Source of the DNA: Collinsella aerofaciens | GTDB lineage: Bacteria > Actinomycetota > Coriobacteriia > Coriobacteriales > Coriobacteriaceae | Length of the DNA stretch: 64,000 bases | NCBI RefSeq assembly: GCF_028206795.1 | Contig: NZ_JAQLFJ010000002.1 | Location: forward strand, 62,001-126,000 | Direction: 5' to 3' | Part shown: positions 32,966-42,050 of the stretch, piece after piece | Numbering within the stretch: position 1 is the stretch's first letter | Layout of the letters: each line of letters begins with the position of its first letter | Notes under the pieces: model-generated | The model's database searches: none | What the model was told of the DNA's origin: nothing | The model's input: only the letters and a program-made list of their open reading frames with translations | Made by a program: the position numbers and the translations under genes

Positions 32966-33823
32966 ATGACCGACGGCAGCAAGAGCGCGCTCTCCCTCAT
33001 TAGCACCCACAAGGGATACAGCGAATCCGAGCAGCGCATTGTCGACTATATTCTGGAGCACCAGTCCGAGGCGCCGCGTTTGACGGCCGCGCAGCTTTCG
33101 CGCGCCGCCGCTACGTCCGAGGCGACCGTTTCGCGCTTTTGCCGCAAGCTGGGCTTTGGCAGCTTCCGCAGTTTTCAGTTTTCGCTTGCGCGCGACTTGG
33201 AAAGCCAGCGCAACGAGGGTCTGACCGACGAGATCTCACTCGACAACATGGAGCAAAGCCTTAAAAACATCCTCGCCGCTAAGGTGAGTGAGCTGAATGC
33301 GACCATCGACGGCATCGACCACGAAACGCTGGCGGCTGTTGTGCATGCCTTTAAGCATGCAGGGGTTATTGAGTTTGCAGCTGTGGGCAATACGAACGCG
33401 GTCGCGCTCGATGCGACGTTTAAGTTTTCGCAGCTGGGCCTGCGCTGCATGGCGAGCACCATTAGCGAGACATCAATCGGCTTTGCGCTCACGTTGCGCC
33501 CAGGTGACGTCATCGTGCTAATCTCAAACTCCGGCAAATCGCGCCGACTGAATCGCATGGCAAAAACGGCTCGCAACTGCGGCGCAACCGTAGTCGTCAT
33601 CAGCAGCGACAGCAAATCCCCGCTCGCTCGTCTGGCAGACTACACCTTTAATACCGTCAACCACGAAGCGCTGCTGACGACGGGCGACTTTGCGTTCTCC
33701 AAGATCAGCGCCACGATGATCATCGAAGTCATCTACAACTTCCTGCTGCCCGAGATTGAAGACGCTCGCGAGCATATCAGCTACTACGAGGAGCTCATCC
33801 AGCCAGATAAGGTCGTTGAGTAA
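32966..33823 (+). CDS. RpiR/MurR family regulator (HTH plus SIS sugar-phosphate domain)
   Basis: A 285-residue regulator. Residues ~10-80 are an HTH_6 domain (YSESEQRIVDYILEHQSEAPRLTAAQLSRAAATSEATVSRFCRKLGFGSF); residues ~120-260 are a SIS domain (GVIEFAAVGNTNAVALDATFKF, VIVLISNSGKSRRLNRMAKTARN, VVVISSD) that binds phosphosugars. I prefer ATG 32966, which has AGGAG 7 nt upstream, over the longer frame from 32918. It is divergent from fruA and probably senses a fructose phosphate to control the PTS genes; that is inferred from position. Confidence 0.9.
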   Translation: MTDGSKSALSLISTHKGYSESEQRIVDYILEHQSEAPRLTAAQLSRAAATSEATVSRFCRKLGFGSFRSFQFSLARDLESQRNEGLTDEISLDNMEQSLKNILAAKVSELNATIDGIDHETLAAVVHAFKHAGVIEFAAVGNTNAVALDATFKFSQLGLRCMASTISETSIGFALTLRPGDVIVLISNSGKSRRLNRMAKTARNCGATVVVISSDSKSPLARLADYTFNTVNHEALLTTGDFAFSKISATMIIEVIYNFLLPEIEDAREHISYYEELIQPDKVVE

Positions 33824-33829
33824 AACGCG

Positions 33830-33866
33830 TAGTGGGACAAAAATTTCAGTCTATTTTGTCCCACCA
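33830..33866. terminator. Bidirectional terminator between rpiR and recN
   Basis: An 11-bp stem GTGGGACAAAA (33832-33842) with TTTTGTCCCAC (33854-33864) carries A/T runs on both sides, so it can end both the plus-strand regulator and the minus-strand recN transcript. Confidence 0.85.
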
Positions 33867-33882
33867 ACACCGCTGATATAAT

Positions 33883-35511
33883 CTAGCCTCGAGCTTCTTC
33901 GAGCATCTGCTTTGCATGGGCCAAGCTTGCCTCAGACTGATCGCCGCTCAACATGCGGGCGATCTCGGCGGTACGCGCTTCGCCGGTTACCTCGTCCAAA
34001 TGCGTCTGGGGAACATCGCCCGGTTCCTTACTGACAACATAATGTTTGTCGGCCATAACGGCAACCTGCGCCAAGTGCGTCACGACGATCACCTGATGCG
34101 TAGCAGCCAAATCCGCCAGAACACCGGCAAGGGCGCGCGCCGTAGAGCCGCCAACACCGGCGTCGACCTCATCGAAAACCAGCGTATCGACACCATCGGC
34201 ATTGCCCAGGACAACCTTGCTCGCCAGCATCACGCGGCTGAGCTCGCCACCAGAAGCAATACGGCGCAGGGGGCGCGGTGTTAAACCGGCGCCGCTGCGA
34301 TACAGCAACTCGTAACTCGAAGGGCCGGCAGGCGTCCACTCCGCACGGGGCAGATCGCGCGATTCCCAGACCAGCTCGCCGCTGCCCATTTCCAGTCGCG
34401 CCATCTGACGGCCAACCTCGTGACAAAAGCGCGGGGCGGCCGTGTTGCGTGCGCGTTTTAGCGCCTTAGCCGCAGCAAACAACTCCCGCTCGGCGGCGCC
34501 TAACGCCTCGCGTGCCCTCTTGATCTGTTCATCGCCATCATCAACCAGGGACAGCAGCTCTTGCGAGCGATCGCGCGTGGCAAAAACATCGTCCATAGTG
34601 GGACCCCACTGACGCAACAGACTCTTGAGGTCGGAATACCGCTCACGCATGCGAGCGAGCTCGCGCGGGTCGAAGGCGATGCCATCGCGATAGGCACGAA
34701 GCTCGTTCGCGCAATCCTCAAGAGAGATACAGGCATCCGAAAGTGCATCGGCAATGTCGCCCAGTTTGCGATCGACGGTAGCCATTCGGGAAAGCTCTGC
34801 CACGGCGCTGTTCACGGCATCGAGCGCTCCCCCTTCGGCGGCAAGCGATGCATGGGCATCGTTAGCTGTGGCGACCAGTACCTCGGCATGTTCGGAGCGC
34901 GGCAGCAGTTCCTCGAGTTCCTCATACTCGCCCGGCTTGGGGTCGACCTCGCCGATGCGCTCGAGGGCAAAGCGCGCCTCCTCGACGCGGCTCCCCTGCG
35001 CACGCGAGGCCTCCTCGACGCGACGGACCTCCTTGGCAGCCGCGCGCGAGGCTTTAAAGCAAGCACGGTAGTGCTCGAGCGCCTCGAGTGCCGGGCGCCC
35101 TGCCCAGGCATCGACCATGGCAACATGATGCGCCGGGTCGAGGAGGCGCTGGTGCTCGTGCTGGCCGCACAGATCCATCATCACGCCAACGCGCTCCGAA
35201 AGCTCGCGCACACTGGCGATGCGGCCGTCAATCTTCACGCGGCTGCGGCCCTCGGCAGAAAGGCTGCGCTGGACCGTGAAGCCCTCCGGGTCGTGCGGCC
35301 CGTCGAAGAGTCGCGCCTCAACGCTCGCCAGCGCCTCACCCTCGCGCACCGTTGACGAATCCGCGCGCTCGCCCAAAATAAGCTTGAGGGCCGAGAGCAG
35401 CGCGGTCTTACCGGCGCCGGTTTCTCCAGTCAGAACCGTTAGGCCCGCGCTCGGAACCAACGTCGCCTCGCGAATGAGTGCAATGTTGGAAACCTGCAGC
35501 TCATCGATCAT
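33883..35511 (-). CDS. recN: DNA repair protein RecN
   Basis: A 542-residue SMC-like ATPase. N-terminal IDELQVSNIALIREA and P-loop TGETGAGKTALL (about residues 30-41), central coiled-coil arms with alternating charged residues (~160-350), C-terminal IASGGELSRVMLASKVVL signature and LVFDEVDAGVGGSTARAL Walker B. It acts in double-strand break repair. ATG 35511 overlaps nadK by 11 nt; the longer frame to 35706 reads through nadK and is rejected. It ends the block that starts with efp or further upstream. Confidence 0.95.
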   Translation of the reverse strand: MIDELQVSNIALIREATLVPSAGLTVLTGETGAGKTALLSALKLILGERADSSTVREGEALASVEARLFDGPHDPEGFTVQRSLSAEGRSRVKIDGRIASVRELSERVGVMMDLCGQHEHQRLLDPAHHVAMVDAWAGRPALEALEHYRACFKASRAAAKEVRRVEEASRAQGSRVEEARFALERIGEVDPKPGEYEELEELLPRSEHAEVLVATANDAHASLAAEGGALDAVNSAVAELSRMATVDRKLGDIADALSDACISLEDCANELRAYRDGIAFDPRELARMRERYSDLKSLLRQWGPTMDDVFATRDRSQELLSLVDDGDEQIKRAREALGAAERELFAAAKALKRARNTAAPRFCHEVGRQMARLEMGSGELVWESRDLPRAEWTPAGPSSYELLYRSGAGLTPRPLRRIASGGELSRVMLASKVVLGNADGVDTLVFDEVDAGVGGSTARALAGVLADLAATHQVIVVTHLAQVAVMADKHYVVSKEPGDVPQTHLDEVTGEARTAEIARMLSGDQSEASLAHAKQMLEEARG

Positions 35512-36361
35512 GACGCACTCCGTAGAACACACGGCTAACCGAGTTATAGAAGCTCTCGGGGCCGTAATCGAGCAGCAGCACATCTCCGGGACCGCGGCGC
35601 ACAGCCACGCTCTCAACGGTGCCATCGCAGGTAATAAACTGGCCATCGATAGCAATCGCCGGAACGCTCGGGCGATCATCGGACATAAAGATTTCGACGA
35701 CATCACTCGGCGAAGTCAAGAAGGCACGGGCCTGAATGGTGTGCGGCGCAATGGGTACGCAGACCATGCCCGTATAGTCGGGACTCACGATGGGGCCCCC
35801 GGCACTGAGTGCGTAACCCGTAGAACCAGTCGCCGTGGACACGACCACGCCGTCGCCACGCAGTCGATCGATATGGTGGCCCGACACCGTGATGTCGAAC
35901 TCGACCATATCGGACAGCGGACCGCGGGTAAGCGCCATGTCGTTGAGGGCGAAGGTGCGCACGACATCCTTCGTACCGTCTTCGCGCACGGACACGATAT
36001 CCGCAGCGATGGTGGCGCGACGGCTCACGTGCAGCTCGCCGGACAGGGCGTCGTTCACGACCTTAAGAATGTCGCGCTCCTCGGGGCTCGCAGCAGTTAA
36101 AAAGCCCAGGTGACCATAGGAAAGACCAAGGATAGGAATCTCGCGATGGTTGAGGATGCGGGCAGCACGCAGCAGCGTGCCGTCGCCGCCGAGCGTAATG
36201 ACCAGATCGGAGCCGTCAATATCAGGCGTACTTTGAATCTTCGATCGCTGGTCGGCAGCCCATGCGACCTCATAGCCCTGGCGCGTCAGCCAAAGCTCGA
36301 GCATCAGGCCGCTCTCGACCGCCTCTTGCTTGTAGTAATTGGGAACCAGAAAGACCTTCAT
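35501..36361 (-). CDS. nadK: NAD kinase
   Basis: A 286-residue ATP-NAD kinase. The GGDGT motif is in DLVITLGGDGTLLRAARI, followed by GLSYGHLGFLTAASPEE, ALNDMALTRG and GDGVVVSTATGSTGYALSAGGPIV. It makes NADP. ATG 36361 overlaps the end of tlyA by 4 nt (ATGA), and recN begins inside its end; the tlyA-nadK-recN order is common in Gram-positive bacteria. Confidence 0.96.
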   Translation of the reverse strand: MKVFLVPNYYKQEAVESGLMLELWLTRQGYEVAWAADQRSKIQSTPDIDGSDLVITLGGDGTLLRAARILNHREIPILGLSYGHLGFLTAASPEERDILKVVNDALSGELHVSRRATIAADIVSVREDGTKDVVRTFALNDMALTRGPLSDMVEFDITVSGHHIDRLRGDGVVVSTATGSTGYALSAGGPIVSPDYTGMVCVPIAPHTIQARAFLTSPSDVVEIFMSDDRPSVPAIAIDGQFITCDGTVESVAVRRGPGDVLLLDYGPESFYNSVSRVFYGVRHDR

Positions 36362-37170
36362 AGCGTTGCAGCTTTCTCGCTCAAAACCGATATCTGGGAT
36401 TGCAGCTCATCGTCGGTACGTTCACCGGGGGCAAATCTCGTGCCGTACAGGAAAAACTCAACGTTGCCCTTGGCTCCATGAATGGGTGACACGCACACAT
36501 CGATCGGGAACAGGCCCTTGGCAGCAAAGAGTTCAACCGCCGCCACGAGTGTATCGCGGCGCACGGCTGGATCGGTCACAATGCCGCCCTCGCCCACCAG
36601 CGCCGCCGGAGCCTCAAACTGCGGCTTTACGAGCGTGCAAAACGAACCCGAAGGCTTCAGGCACGCCAGCACGGCGTCGATGATATTCGCGATACTCGTA
36701 AACGACACATCGCACACGGCCAGATCGATAGCACCGCCGTAGCCGAGCTCGGGCAACTGCGTCACATTCGTGCGCTCGTGGAGCGTCACACGATCGTCTT
36801 GGCGCAGCGACCAGTCGAACTGGGCACGGCCCACGTCGACCGAGACAACGGTCGCGGCACCACGCTTGAGCAGGCAATCGGTGAAGCCACCCGTGGAGCA
36901 GCCCACATCGAGGCAAGCAAGGTCCGTCGGATCAATCCCGAACGCGTCAAGCGCACCCTCGAGCTTAAGACCGCCGCGCCCAACGTACGGAATGCGCCCC
37001 TTCACGTGCAGCGGCAGGCCCGGGGTCACCTTAAGGCCCGGCGAAGTCAAGCGCTCGCCGCCACTCGAGACCAAGCCGGCCATAAGAGTGCGAAGGGCAT
37101 CCGCGCGATCGGCGCAGATGCCCTGTGAAATCAGTTCGTCATCAAGACGCACACGTTTCATGAATGCCAT
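36358..37170 (-). CDS. tlyA: TlyA family rRNA (cytidine-2'-O) methyltransferase
   Basis: A 270-residue protein with an N-terminal S4 RNA-binding domain (RVRLDDELISQGICADRADALRTLMAGLV) and an FtsJ-like methyltransferase domain (YVGRGGLKLEGALDAFGID, CLDVGCSTGGFTDCLLKRGA, LAVCDVSFTSI, TLVKPQFEA). TlyA methylates 16S and 23S rRNA in mycobacteria; many bacterial homologues are labelled hemolysin. The start is uncertain: ATG 37170 or ATG 37161, neither with a strong ribosome-binding site. Confidence 0.92.
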   Translation of the reverse strand: MAFMKRVRLDDELISQGICADRADALRTLMAGLVSSGGERLTSPGLKVTPGLPLHVKGRIPYVGRGGLKLEGALDAFGIDPTDLACLDVGCSTGGFTDCLLKRGAATVVSVDVGRAQFDWSLRQDDRVTLHERTNVTQLPELGYGGAIDLAVCDVSFTSIANIIDAVLACLKPSGSFCTLVKPQFEAPAALVGEGGIVTDPAVRRDTLVAAVELFAAKGLFPIDVCVSPIHGAKGNVEFFLYGTRFAPGERTDDELQSQISVLSEKAATL

Positions 37171-37196
37171 CAACCATTCGTATCCGGAGATGCGGC

Positions 37197-37436
37197 CTAG
37201 CTATCCTGGGATTCGTTTGCCGCATCCTCATCGTATTCCTGCTCGAGCTTGTCGGCCTCTCGCGGCGTCAGCTCAAACTTGTCGACCATATCGACCGCGC
37301 GGGAGCCCAGCTCAATCGCTTCGTCAAACAGATCGAGTGAACGCTCCAAGGACGTATCCTTGGAGCGAACGGTAGCGATGATCTGATCCAGACGGTCCGA
37401 GATCTCATCAAAGTTGCGGACGGAACCCTCTGGCAT
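37197..37436 (-). CDS. xseB: Exodeoxyribonuclease VII small subunit
   Basis: A 79-residue protein matching XseB: RNFDEISDRLDQIIATVRSKDTSLERSLDLFDEAIELG is the family core, with an acidic C-terminal tail. It partners XseA, but no xseA is adjacent or in this window; in Bacillus the xseA, xseB and folD genes lie together at this place. The ATG lies 2 nt after the nusB stop. Confidence 0.88.
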   Translation of the reverse strand: MPEGSVRNFDEISDRLDQIIATVRSKDTSLERSLDLFDEAIELGSRAVDMVDKFELTPREADKLEQEYDEDAANESQDS

Positions 37437-37438
37437 GG

Positions 37439-38026
37439 CTACTCCTCGACGGAGTCGGCCTCGACGGCCTCAGCAGCGTCCGCATCCTCGGCCAGCACAC
37501 CAGCCTCAGCCTGGGCAACCGCAACCTTAGCGGCAGCCTCGGCAGCCTGTGCCTCCTCGCGAGCGCGATCCTCGGCCAGCAGCTCCTGGTATAGGTCCTC
37601 GCCCGGCAACTCCTCGCTGCGAGCAATCTTGCCCAGCACGCCGTTGACGAACGACGCGGACTGGTCGGTGCCATAGGCCTTGGCAAGCTCGACGGCCTCG
37701 TTGATCACGATGGCGTCAGAGACCTCCTCGTCGGTGAGGAAACGCATCTCGTAAACGGCGATACGCAGCAGGTTGCGGTCGGCGCCGGGCATGCGCGTAA
37801 GATCCCAGTTCTTGGCAACAGAGCGCAGAGCACAGTCGATGCGGTCGATATGCTCATAGGCACCGCGGCACAGCTCCAGCGCATAGGGGTCGAGGGGACC
37901 CTTCGAGATCAGGAAATCACCCTCGAGGACGCGCTCGAGCGGGCTGTCCGTGGCCTCGGCCTGGAACAGAAGCTGAAGCGCCTGACTGCGGGCAAGCGTA
38001 CGCCCGCGATAAACCTTAAGGCTCAA
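37439..38026 (-). CDS. nusB: Transcription antitermination factor NusB
   Basis: A 195-residue NusB. The family core is RTLARSQALQLLFQAEATD near the N-terminus, ALRSVAKNWDLTRMPGADRNLLRIAVYEM, and AIVINEAVELAKAYGTDQSASFVNGVLGKIA. Residues from ~150 form an acidic, alanine-rich tail of about 45 residues, beyond the usual ~140-residue length. It acts in rRNA antitermination with NusE. It lies 3 nt after the Asp23 gene. Confidence 0.95.
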   Translation of the reverse strand: MSLKVYRGRTLARSQALQLLFQAEATDSPLERVLEGDFLISKGPLDPYALELCRGAYEHIDRIDCALRSVAKNWDLTRMPGADRNLLRIAVYEMRFLTDEEVSDAIVINEAVELAKAYGTDQSASFVNGVLGKIARSEELPGEDLYQELLAEDRAREEAQAAEAAAKVAVAQAEAGVLAEDADAAEAVEADSVEE

Positions 38027-38029
38027 AGG

Positions 38030-38392
38030 TTACTCCTTGGGGAAAACGAGGCCGTCGATGCAAACGTCAACGCGCTCGACCTCAACGCCAACCTGGGCAT
38101 CGATGGCGGCGACCACTGCGGCGCGAACGGCCTCGGCGAGTTTCTTGAACGGATAGCCAAAGAACACCACGACACGCACGGTGAGTGCGAGCTTGTCGCC
38201 GACGACCTCGGCCTCGACCGCCGGCTCGGAAGCGGGGGCCTTGGACGAGAGCATCATGGAGACAAGGTTGGTGGCAAGGTCCTTGACGCCAACGGAGGCG
38301 ATGCCCTCGACATCGGACACGGCGCGCGAGACGATGGCGGTCAGAACATCGGGCGAAATGCCGATGCCGTCAATCTTGATTTCCTGGGGCAT
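38030..38392 (-). CDS. Asp23/Gls24 family envelope stress protein
   Basis: A 120-residue protein. The family pattern is clear: ISPDVLTAIVSRAVSDVEGIASVGV, then LALTVRVVVFFGYPFKKLAEAVRAAVVAAIDAQVGVEVERVDVCIDGL. This equals YqhY of Bacillus, whose gene also lies before nusB and is tied to lipid synthesis control. No membrane anchor is seen. ATG 38392 follows AGGAGG with 5 nt spacing. Confidence 0.9.
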   Translation of the reverse strand: MPQEIKIDGIGISPDVLTAIVSRAVSDVEGIASVGVKDLATNLVSMMLSSKAPASEPAVEAEVVGDKLALTVRVVVFFGYPFKKLAEAVRAAVVAAIDAQVGVEVERVDVCIDGLVFPKE

Positions 38393-38416
38393 GAGTCCTC
38401 CTAGAAGAGTTGGTTG

Positions 38417-38980
38417 CTAGACGCGGGAGACGAACTTGCCGTCGCGGGTGTCAACCTTGATGACCTCGCCCTCGTTGAGGTACATGGGGACCTGGATGAC
38501 AGCGCCGGTGTCGATCGTGGCCGGCTTGGTAGAACCCTGGACGGTGTCGCCCTTAAAGCCCGGGTCGGTCTGGACGATGGTGGTCTCGATGAACATCGGC
38601 GGGGTCACGCCCATGAGCTCATCGTCGGCGAAGAGCAGCTGGCAGATGTCGTTCTCGCGCAGCCACTTGGAGTTCTCGCCCACCATGTCCTCGGGAACGG
38701 GAACCTGCTCATAGGACTCGTTGTCCATGAAGATGTAGTCGGTGCCATCGTTGTAGAGGTACTGGAACTCGCGGGTGGTGAGCATAACGCTCTCGAACTT
38801 GGTACCGGCATTGCAGGTGTTCTCGACGACGCGGCCGCTCTTGATGTCGCGGGTCTTGTAGCGCACAAACGCGCCGCCCTTGCCCGGCTTAACATGCTGG
38901 AACTCGACGATGGTGTAGACCTTGTCCTTAATGCGGAGACCGAGGCCGTTCTTGAAGTCGGCGGTAGAAATGGTAGGCAT
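38417..38980 (-). CDS. efp: Translation elongation factor P
   Basis: A 187-residue EF-P: ISTADFKNGLGLRIKDKVYTIVEFQHVKPGKGGAFVRYKTRDIKSGRVVENT, with the ribosomal-site lysine K34 at the loop tip (KPGKGGA) and OB domains following through VVQTDPGFKGDT and VDTRDGKFVSRV. It rescues stalling at polyproline. The ATG at 38980 follows AAAGG. The longer frame to 39013 is unsupported. No modifying enzyme (EpmA, EarP, YmfI) is nearby. Confidence 0.97.
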   Translation of the reverse strand: MPTISTADFKNGLGLRIKDKVYTIVEFQHVKPGKGGAFVRYKTRDIKSGRVVENTCNAGTKFESVMLTTREFQYLYNDGTDYIFMDNESYEQVPVPEDMVGENSKWLRENDICQLLFADDELMGVTPPMFIETTIVQTDPGFKGDTVQGSTKPATIDTGAVIQVPMYLNEGEVIKVDTRDGKFVSRV

Positions 38981-39139
38981 AGTGACCTTTCTTGTTATGG
39001 ACAGAACGCACAAGCGTCCAAATTACATACGACCGAAATTATACACTTGCAGACGGCGCCTGCAGCGAGCGCATAAAAAGAGAACGCGAGGCGCCCGAAT
39101 TGCTCCGGACGCCCCGCCCCAAAAATCTATCGAAATAGG

Positions 39140-40270
39140 CTAGCAATCGATGACGTGAAGGTCATGCGACGTCTTGGTGAAAGGCTCGTAGCCGTTCTCG
39201 GTGACCACGCCGTAGTCCTCCAGGCGCACGCCGCCCACACCGGGCAGATACACGCCGGGCTCCATGGTGATAACCGAGCCGACCTCGATGGTGTTCTTGC
39301 TGCGGTTGAAGTTGGGCAGCTCGTGGATGTCGATGCCCACGCCGTGGCCCAGACCATGGTTGTAGTAATCACCATAGCCGGCATCGCCGATGATCTTCTT
39401 GGAAAGCTTGAAAATGTCGTTGCCCTCGACACCCGGATGGATGGCGGCAACGCACTCCTCGTGCGTACGGCGCACGAGCGCGTACAGGTCGAGCTGCTCC
39501 TGGGTAGGCTCGCCCATCACGACGGTGCGCGTCATGTCGGAACGATAATCGCAGTAGCCCGCGCCGTAATCCATGAGGACGAAGTCGCCCTTCTCGATCA
39601 CGCGGTCGCTCGGCACGGCATGCGGGTTGGCGGTGTTGGGACCGCTCGCCACGATGGAGCCGAAGGCAAGGCTGTCGGCGCCGTTGGCGAACATAAAGTT
39701 CTCGAGCTCGTTGCGAACCTGCTTCTCGGTCATACCAGGCTTAATAAAGCCGAGCATGTGCTGGAAGGCGGCGTCGGTGATCGACTGTGCGTGGCGCATG
39801 AGCTCGATCTCCTCGGCATCCTTGATGGCGCGCATCTTGCGGATGTCGTCGTGCATCAGCGGCAAAATGCAGGCGACGGAACGGTCCTCCAGACCACGCT
39901 GAATACCCTGGTAGAAATTAATCTGCATATCGTCCTCGACAGCGCAGACGCGGCACTTGTTGGCCGCGATCTTGCCGGCGACCCAACCGGGGATGGTGCC
40001 CTCATCCATGTCGTAGACCCAGGGGCTGCCGGCGGGCGTGTTCTCCTCAAAGCTGTTGAGGTAGCGCGAGTCGGTGTGGAACAGGCACTGGTCGGCCGTA
40101 ATAAACGCAGCGTGCGGGAACTCGAAGGTGTAGTCGAAGACGCCCTTCACGCCCGTAAGCCAACGAAGGTTGGCCTCGTCGCGCACCACGATGGCGTCGT
40201 AGCCACGCTCGGCCATCAGGGCACGGACACGCTCGATACGACCGGCAGGACCGGCAGCAAACTCAGACAT
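39140..40270 (-). CDS. Xaa-Pro aminopeptidase (M24 family)
   Basis: A 376-residue creatinase/aminopeptidase-fold enzyme. The N-terminal creatinase-like domain ([31 protein letters not shown]) precedes the metal-binding domain with [17 protein letters not shown] (two Asp ligands), [15 protein letters not shown] (His), [27 protein letters not shown] (Glu ligands). It removes N-terminal residues before proline. It is directly upstream of efp, a pairing common in Gram-positives. ATG 40270 follows AAGAAAGGAATC. Confidence 0.94.
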   Translation of the reverse strand: MSEFAAGPAGRIERVRALMAERGYDAIVVRDEANLRWLTGVKGVFDYTFEFPHAAFITADQCLFHTDSRYLNSFEENTPAGSPWVYDMDEGTIPGWVAGKIAANKCRVCAVEDDMQINFYQGIQRGLEDRSVACILPLMHDDIRKMRAIKDAEEIELMRHAQSITDAAFQHMLGFIKPGMTEKQVRNELENFMFANGADSLAFGSIVASGPNTANPHAVPSDRVIEKGDFVLMDYGAGYCDYRSDMTRTVVMGEPTQEQLDLYALVRRTHEECVAAIHPGVEGNDIFKLSKKIIGDAGYGDYYNHGLGHGVGIDIHELPNFNRSKNTIEVGSVITMEPGVYLPGVGGVRLEDYGVVTENGYEPFTKTSHDLHVIDC

Positions 40271-40402
40271 GCAGATTCCTTTCTTGTTGTCTCTATATAG
40301 ACGGGACGGGTCTCAACCGAACGACGGAATCGCATGCGATACGCAACCGATTGGAAACCCGCCCCTCAACATGATACGAAAGACGATGGAAGTCAATAAA
40401 TC

Positions 40403-41512
40403 TTAGAGAAGTTCTTTGCGAGAAGCCAAGTAGGCGTGAGCATGGCGCTCAAGAACCTCGTCCTCAACGTTCGTTAGGCGAATGGCGCCGAGTGCCGCGG
40501 GCAGCGGCAACATGCTGCGGTTCGAGCGTGCAAACTGCTGCTTGCGGAACTCCTCGATATATGCGGCAGGCTCCAGATCGAAGGCAAGTTCCTCAATACC
40601 AAAGTCCTCCAAGCAGTCATCGACCTCAAAAACGTAATCGATATCAAAGTCGCAGGCATCATGTGCTAGGCGCGCCTCAAAGCGCATGCCCTCGGACAAC
40701 AGCTGGTAGGCAGGGACCTGCGAAGCGGCATCGCCCAAGCAGGCGCGCAGGGTACGCTCCCCCGTCTTGCCAAAATCGAGCGCATGGCGGGCGCTCGGGT
40801 TCGTGGCCATCAGTACGTCCTTGCGGGCAGTCTGAGACCATTGAACAGCATTAACGAGTGCGACCTCCTCGCCCGCGAGAATCTCGGGGACGGTCTCAGT
40901 AAACTGATTCCAGCGGGACTTGCTGCTCGAAAGCATGGTGCCAACAAGTACCACATAGCCGAGCTTGAGGTCCTCGGGGTCCGCCTCGCGAACAAGGTCG
41001 AGGTCACACACGACCAAGCCCGGTTCGGGACGGAACGCGATAGCGGGAAGCGCATTCGACGACGAGGCGACGAGCGGCTTCATGGTCGTCGCGACCGTGA
41101 GCATGGCGTCGAAGGCCGTCGGCAGCAACGCGCACTCGGTGCGGCCGCACCACTGGTTGGCGCACCAGCTAACAACCGAGCAGGTTGCGGCATCGCCAAC
41201 GGCGACAACGAGATCGTCGCAGGTAATGCCGTTAGCCGACAGGGCACCAAAGACGGTATCGGCATCGGCCAACGTAGCGCCGGCAGGCGAAACCTCAAGG
41301 ACGAGCAGCGACACGGCAAAACCGGCGTCAACCAGCGCATGCTCGACGACCTCGCCAAAACGCTCTGACGAGGCGGTGTTCCAAACGACCATCGCGCGCT
41401 TAGGCTTGCCCACAGCCGAGGCAAACATGCGCGGCAGCTCCTCGAAAGCGCCCAATCCGACGCGGACATCGACGCTGCGGTTTTGGAAATTGATCAGTTG
41501 ACGGCGAATCAT
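40403..41512 (-). CDS. AroB-like protein (degenerate 3-dehydroquinate synthase homologue)
   Basis: A 369-residue protein with the overall layout of 3-dehydroquinate synthase, but with key motifs lost. The glycine-rich GGGVVGDL motif reads AVGDAATCS; the QxPTTLLAxxDSSVGGK segment reads LLPTAFDAMLTVATT; the FAEVIKH metal-ligand Glu segment reads LKLGYVVLV; and LNFGHTxGHA reads LDFGKTGERT, so metal ligands and catalytic lysines are missing. It starts at ATG 41512 as ATGA with aroK, so it is co-translated with shikimate kinase. It may be a pseudoenzyme, a regulator or have a changed activity. A genuine aroB may lie elsewhere. Confidence 0.7.
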   Translation of the reverse strand: MIRRQLINFQNRSVDVRVGLGAFEELPRMFASAVGKPKRAMVVWNTASSERFGEVVEHALVDAGFAVSLLVLEVSPAGATLADADTVFGALSANGITCDDLVVAVGDAATCSVVSWCANQWCGRTECALLPTAFDAMLTVATTMKPLVASSSNALPAIAFRPEPGLVVCDLDLVREADPEDLKLGYVVLVGTMLSSSKSRWNQFTETVPEILAGEEVALVNAVQWSQTARKDVLMATNPSARHALDFGKTGERTLRACLGDAASQVPAYQLLSEGMRFEARLAHDACDFDIDYVFEVDDCLEDFGIEELAFDLEPAAYIEEFRKQQFARSNRSMLPLPAALGAIRLTNVEDEVLERHAHAYLASRKELL

Positions 41513-42042
41513 AGCAGTCCACGCTCCAAAAGCATCTCGGCACAAAGGTAGGAAACGTCCTCGAAGGACTTGTTGCGAATATCAAGGGTAATATCGGCGG
41601 CCTGGCGATACAGCGGACGACGATGCTCAAACAGGCGCGCAGCATGCTCGGGCGAGCGGAAATCGGGTCGGGTATCGGAGCGGCGAATCTGGCGCAACGA
41701 GTCCTCAAAGTCGCCTTCGAGGTAAACGCATGTACCCATCTCGTGCATCAGTTCAATATTCACCGGCGTCTCGACGATGCCACCCCCGCACGATACCAGC
41801 AGGCTGCGCTCACTTTGAAGCGAACGGAGTGCCGAGGTCTCGAGCTCGCGAAAACGATCCTCGCCCTCGGTCTCAAATATCTCGGTCACCGACTTGCCGC
41901 ATCGACGCACAACCAAACGATCGGTATCGATGAATCGACGCTTGAACATAGTGCCCACGTTGCGTGCAAGCGTCGACTTGCCCGCGCCCAAAAAGCCGAT
42001 AAAGAAGATATGGTCACAGCCGTGTTTGATGTGCTGAGACAT
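41509..42042 (-). CDS. aroK: Shikimate kinase
   Basis: A 177-residue shikimate kinase: P-loop IGFLGAGKSTLARNVG (~residues 15-30), DTDRLVVRR with the Mg/shikimate Asp, IFETEGEDRFRELE, VSCGGGIVE, and the lid arginine in the RSPEHAARLFEHRRPLY stretch. It phosphorylates shikimate in the chorismate pathway. The stop overlaps the AroB-like start by ATGA. ATG 42042 lies 8 nt after the yqeG-like stop. Confidence 0.94.
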   Translation of the reverse strand: MSQHIKHGCDHIFFIGFLGAGKSTLARNVGTMFKRRFIDTDRLVVRRCGKSVTEIFETEGEDRFRELETSALRSLQSERSLLVSCGGGIVETPVNIELMHEMGTCVYLEGDFEDSLRQIRRSDTRPDFRSPEHAARLFEHRRPLYRQAADITLDIRNKSFEDVSYLCAEMLLERGLL

Positions 42043-42050
42043 GGCGAGAC

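Noticed and set aside
40321..40345. ATCGCATGCGAT palindrome upstream of the Xaa-Pro peptidase gene
   Set aside because: A single 12-bp palindrome without repeats or clear promoter context; could be chance in this composition.
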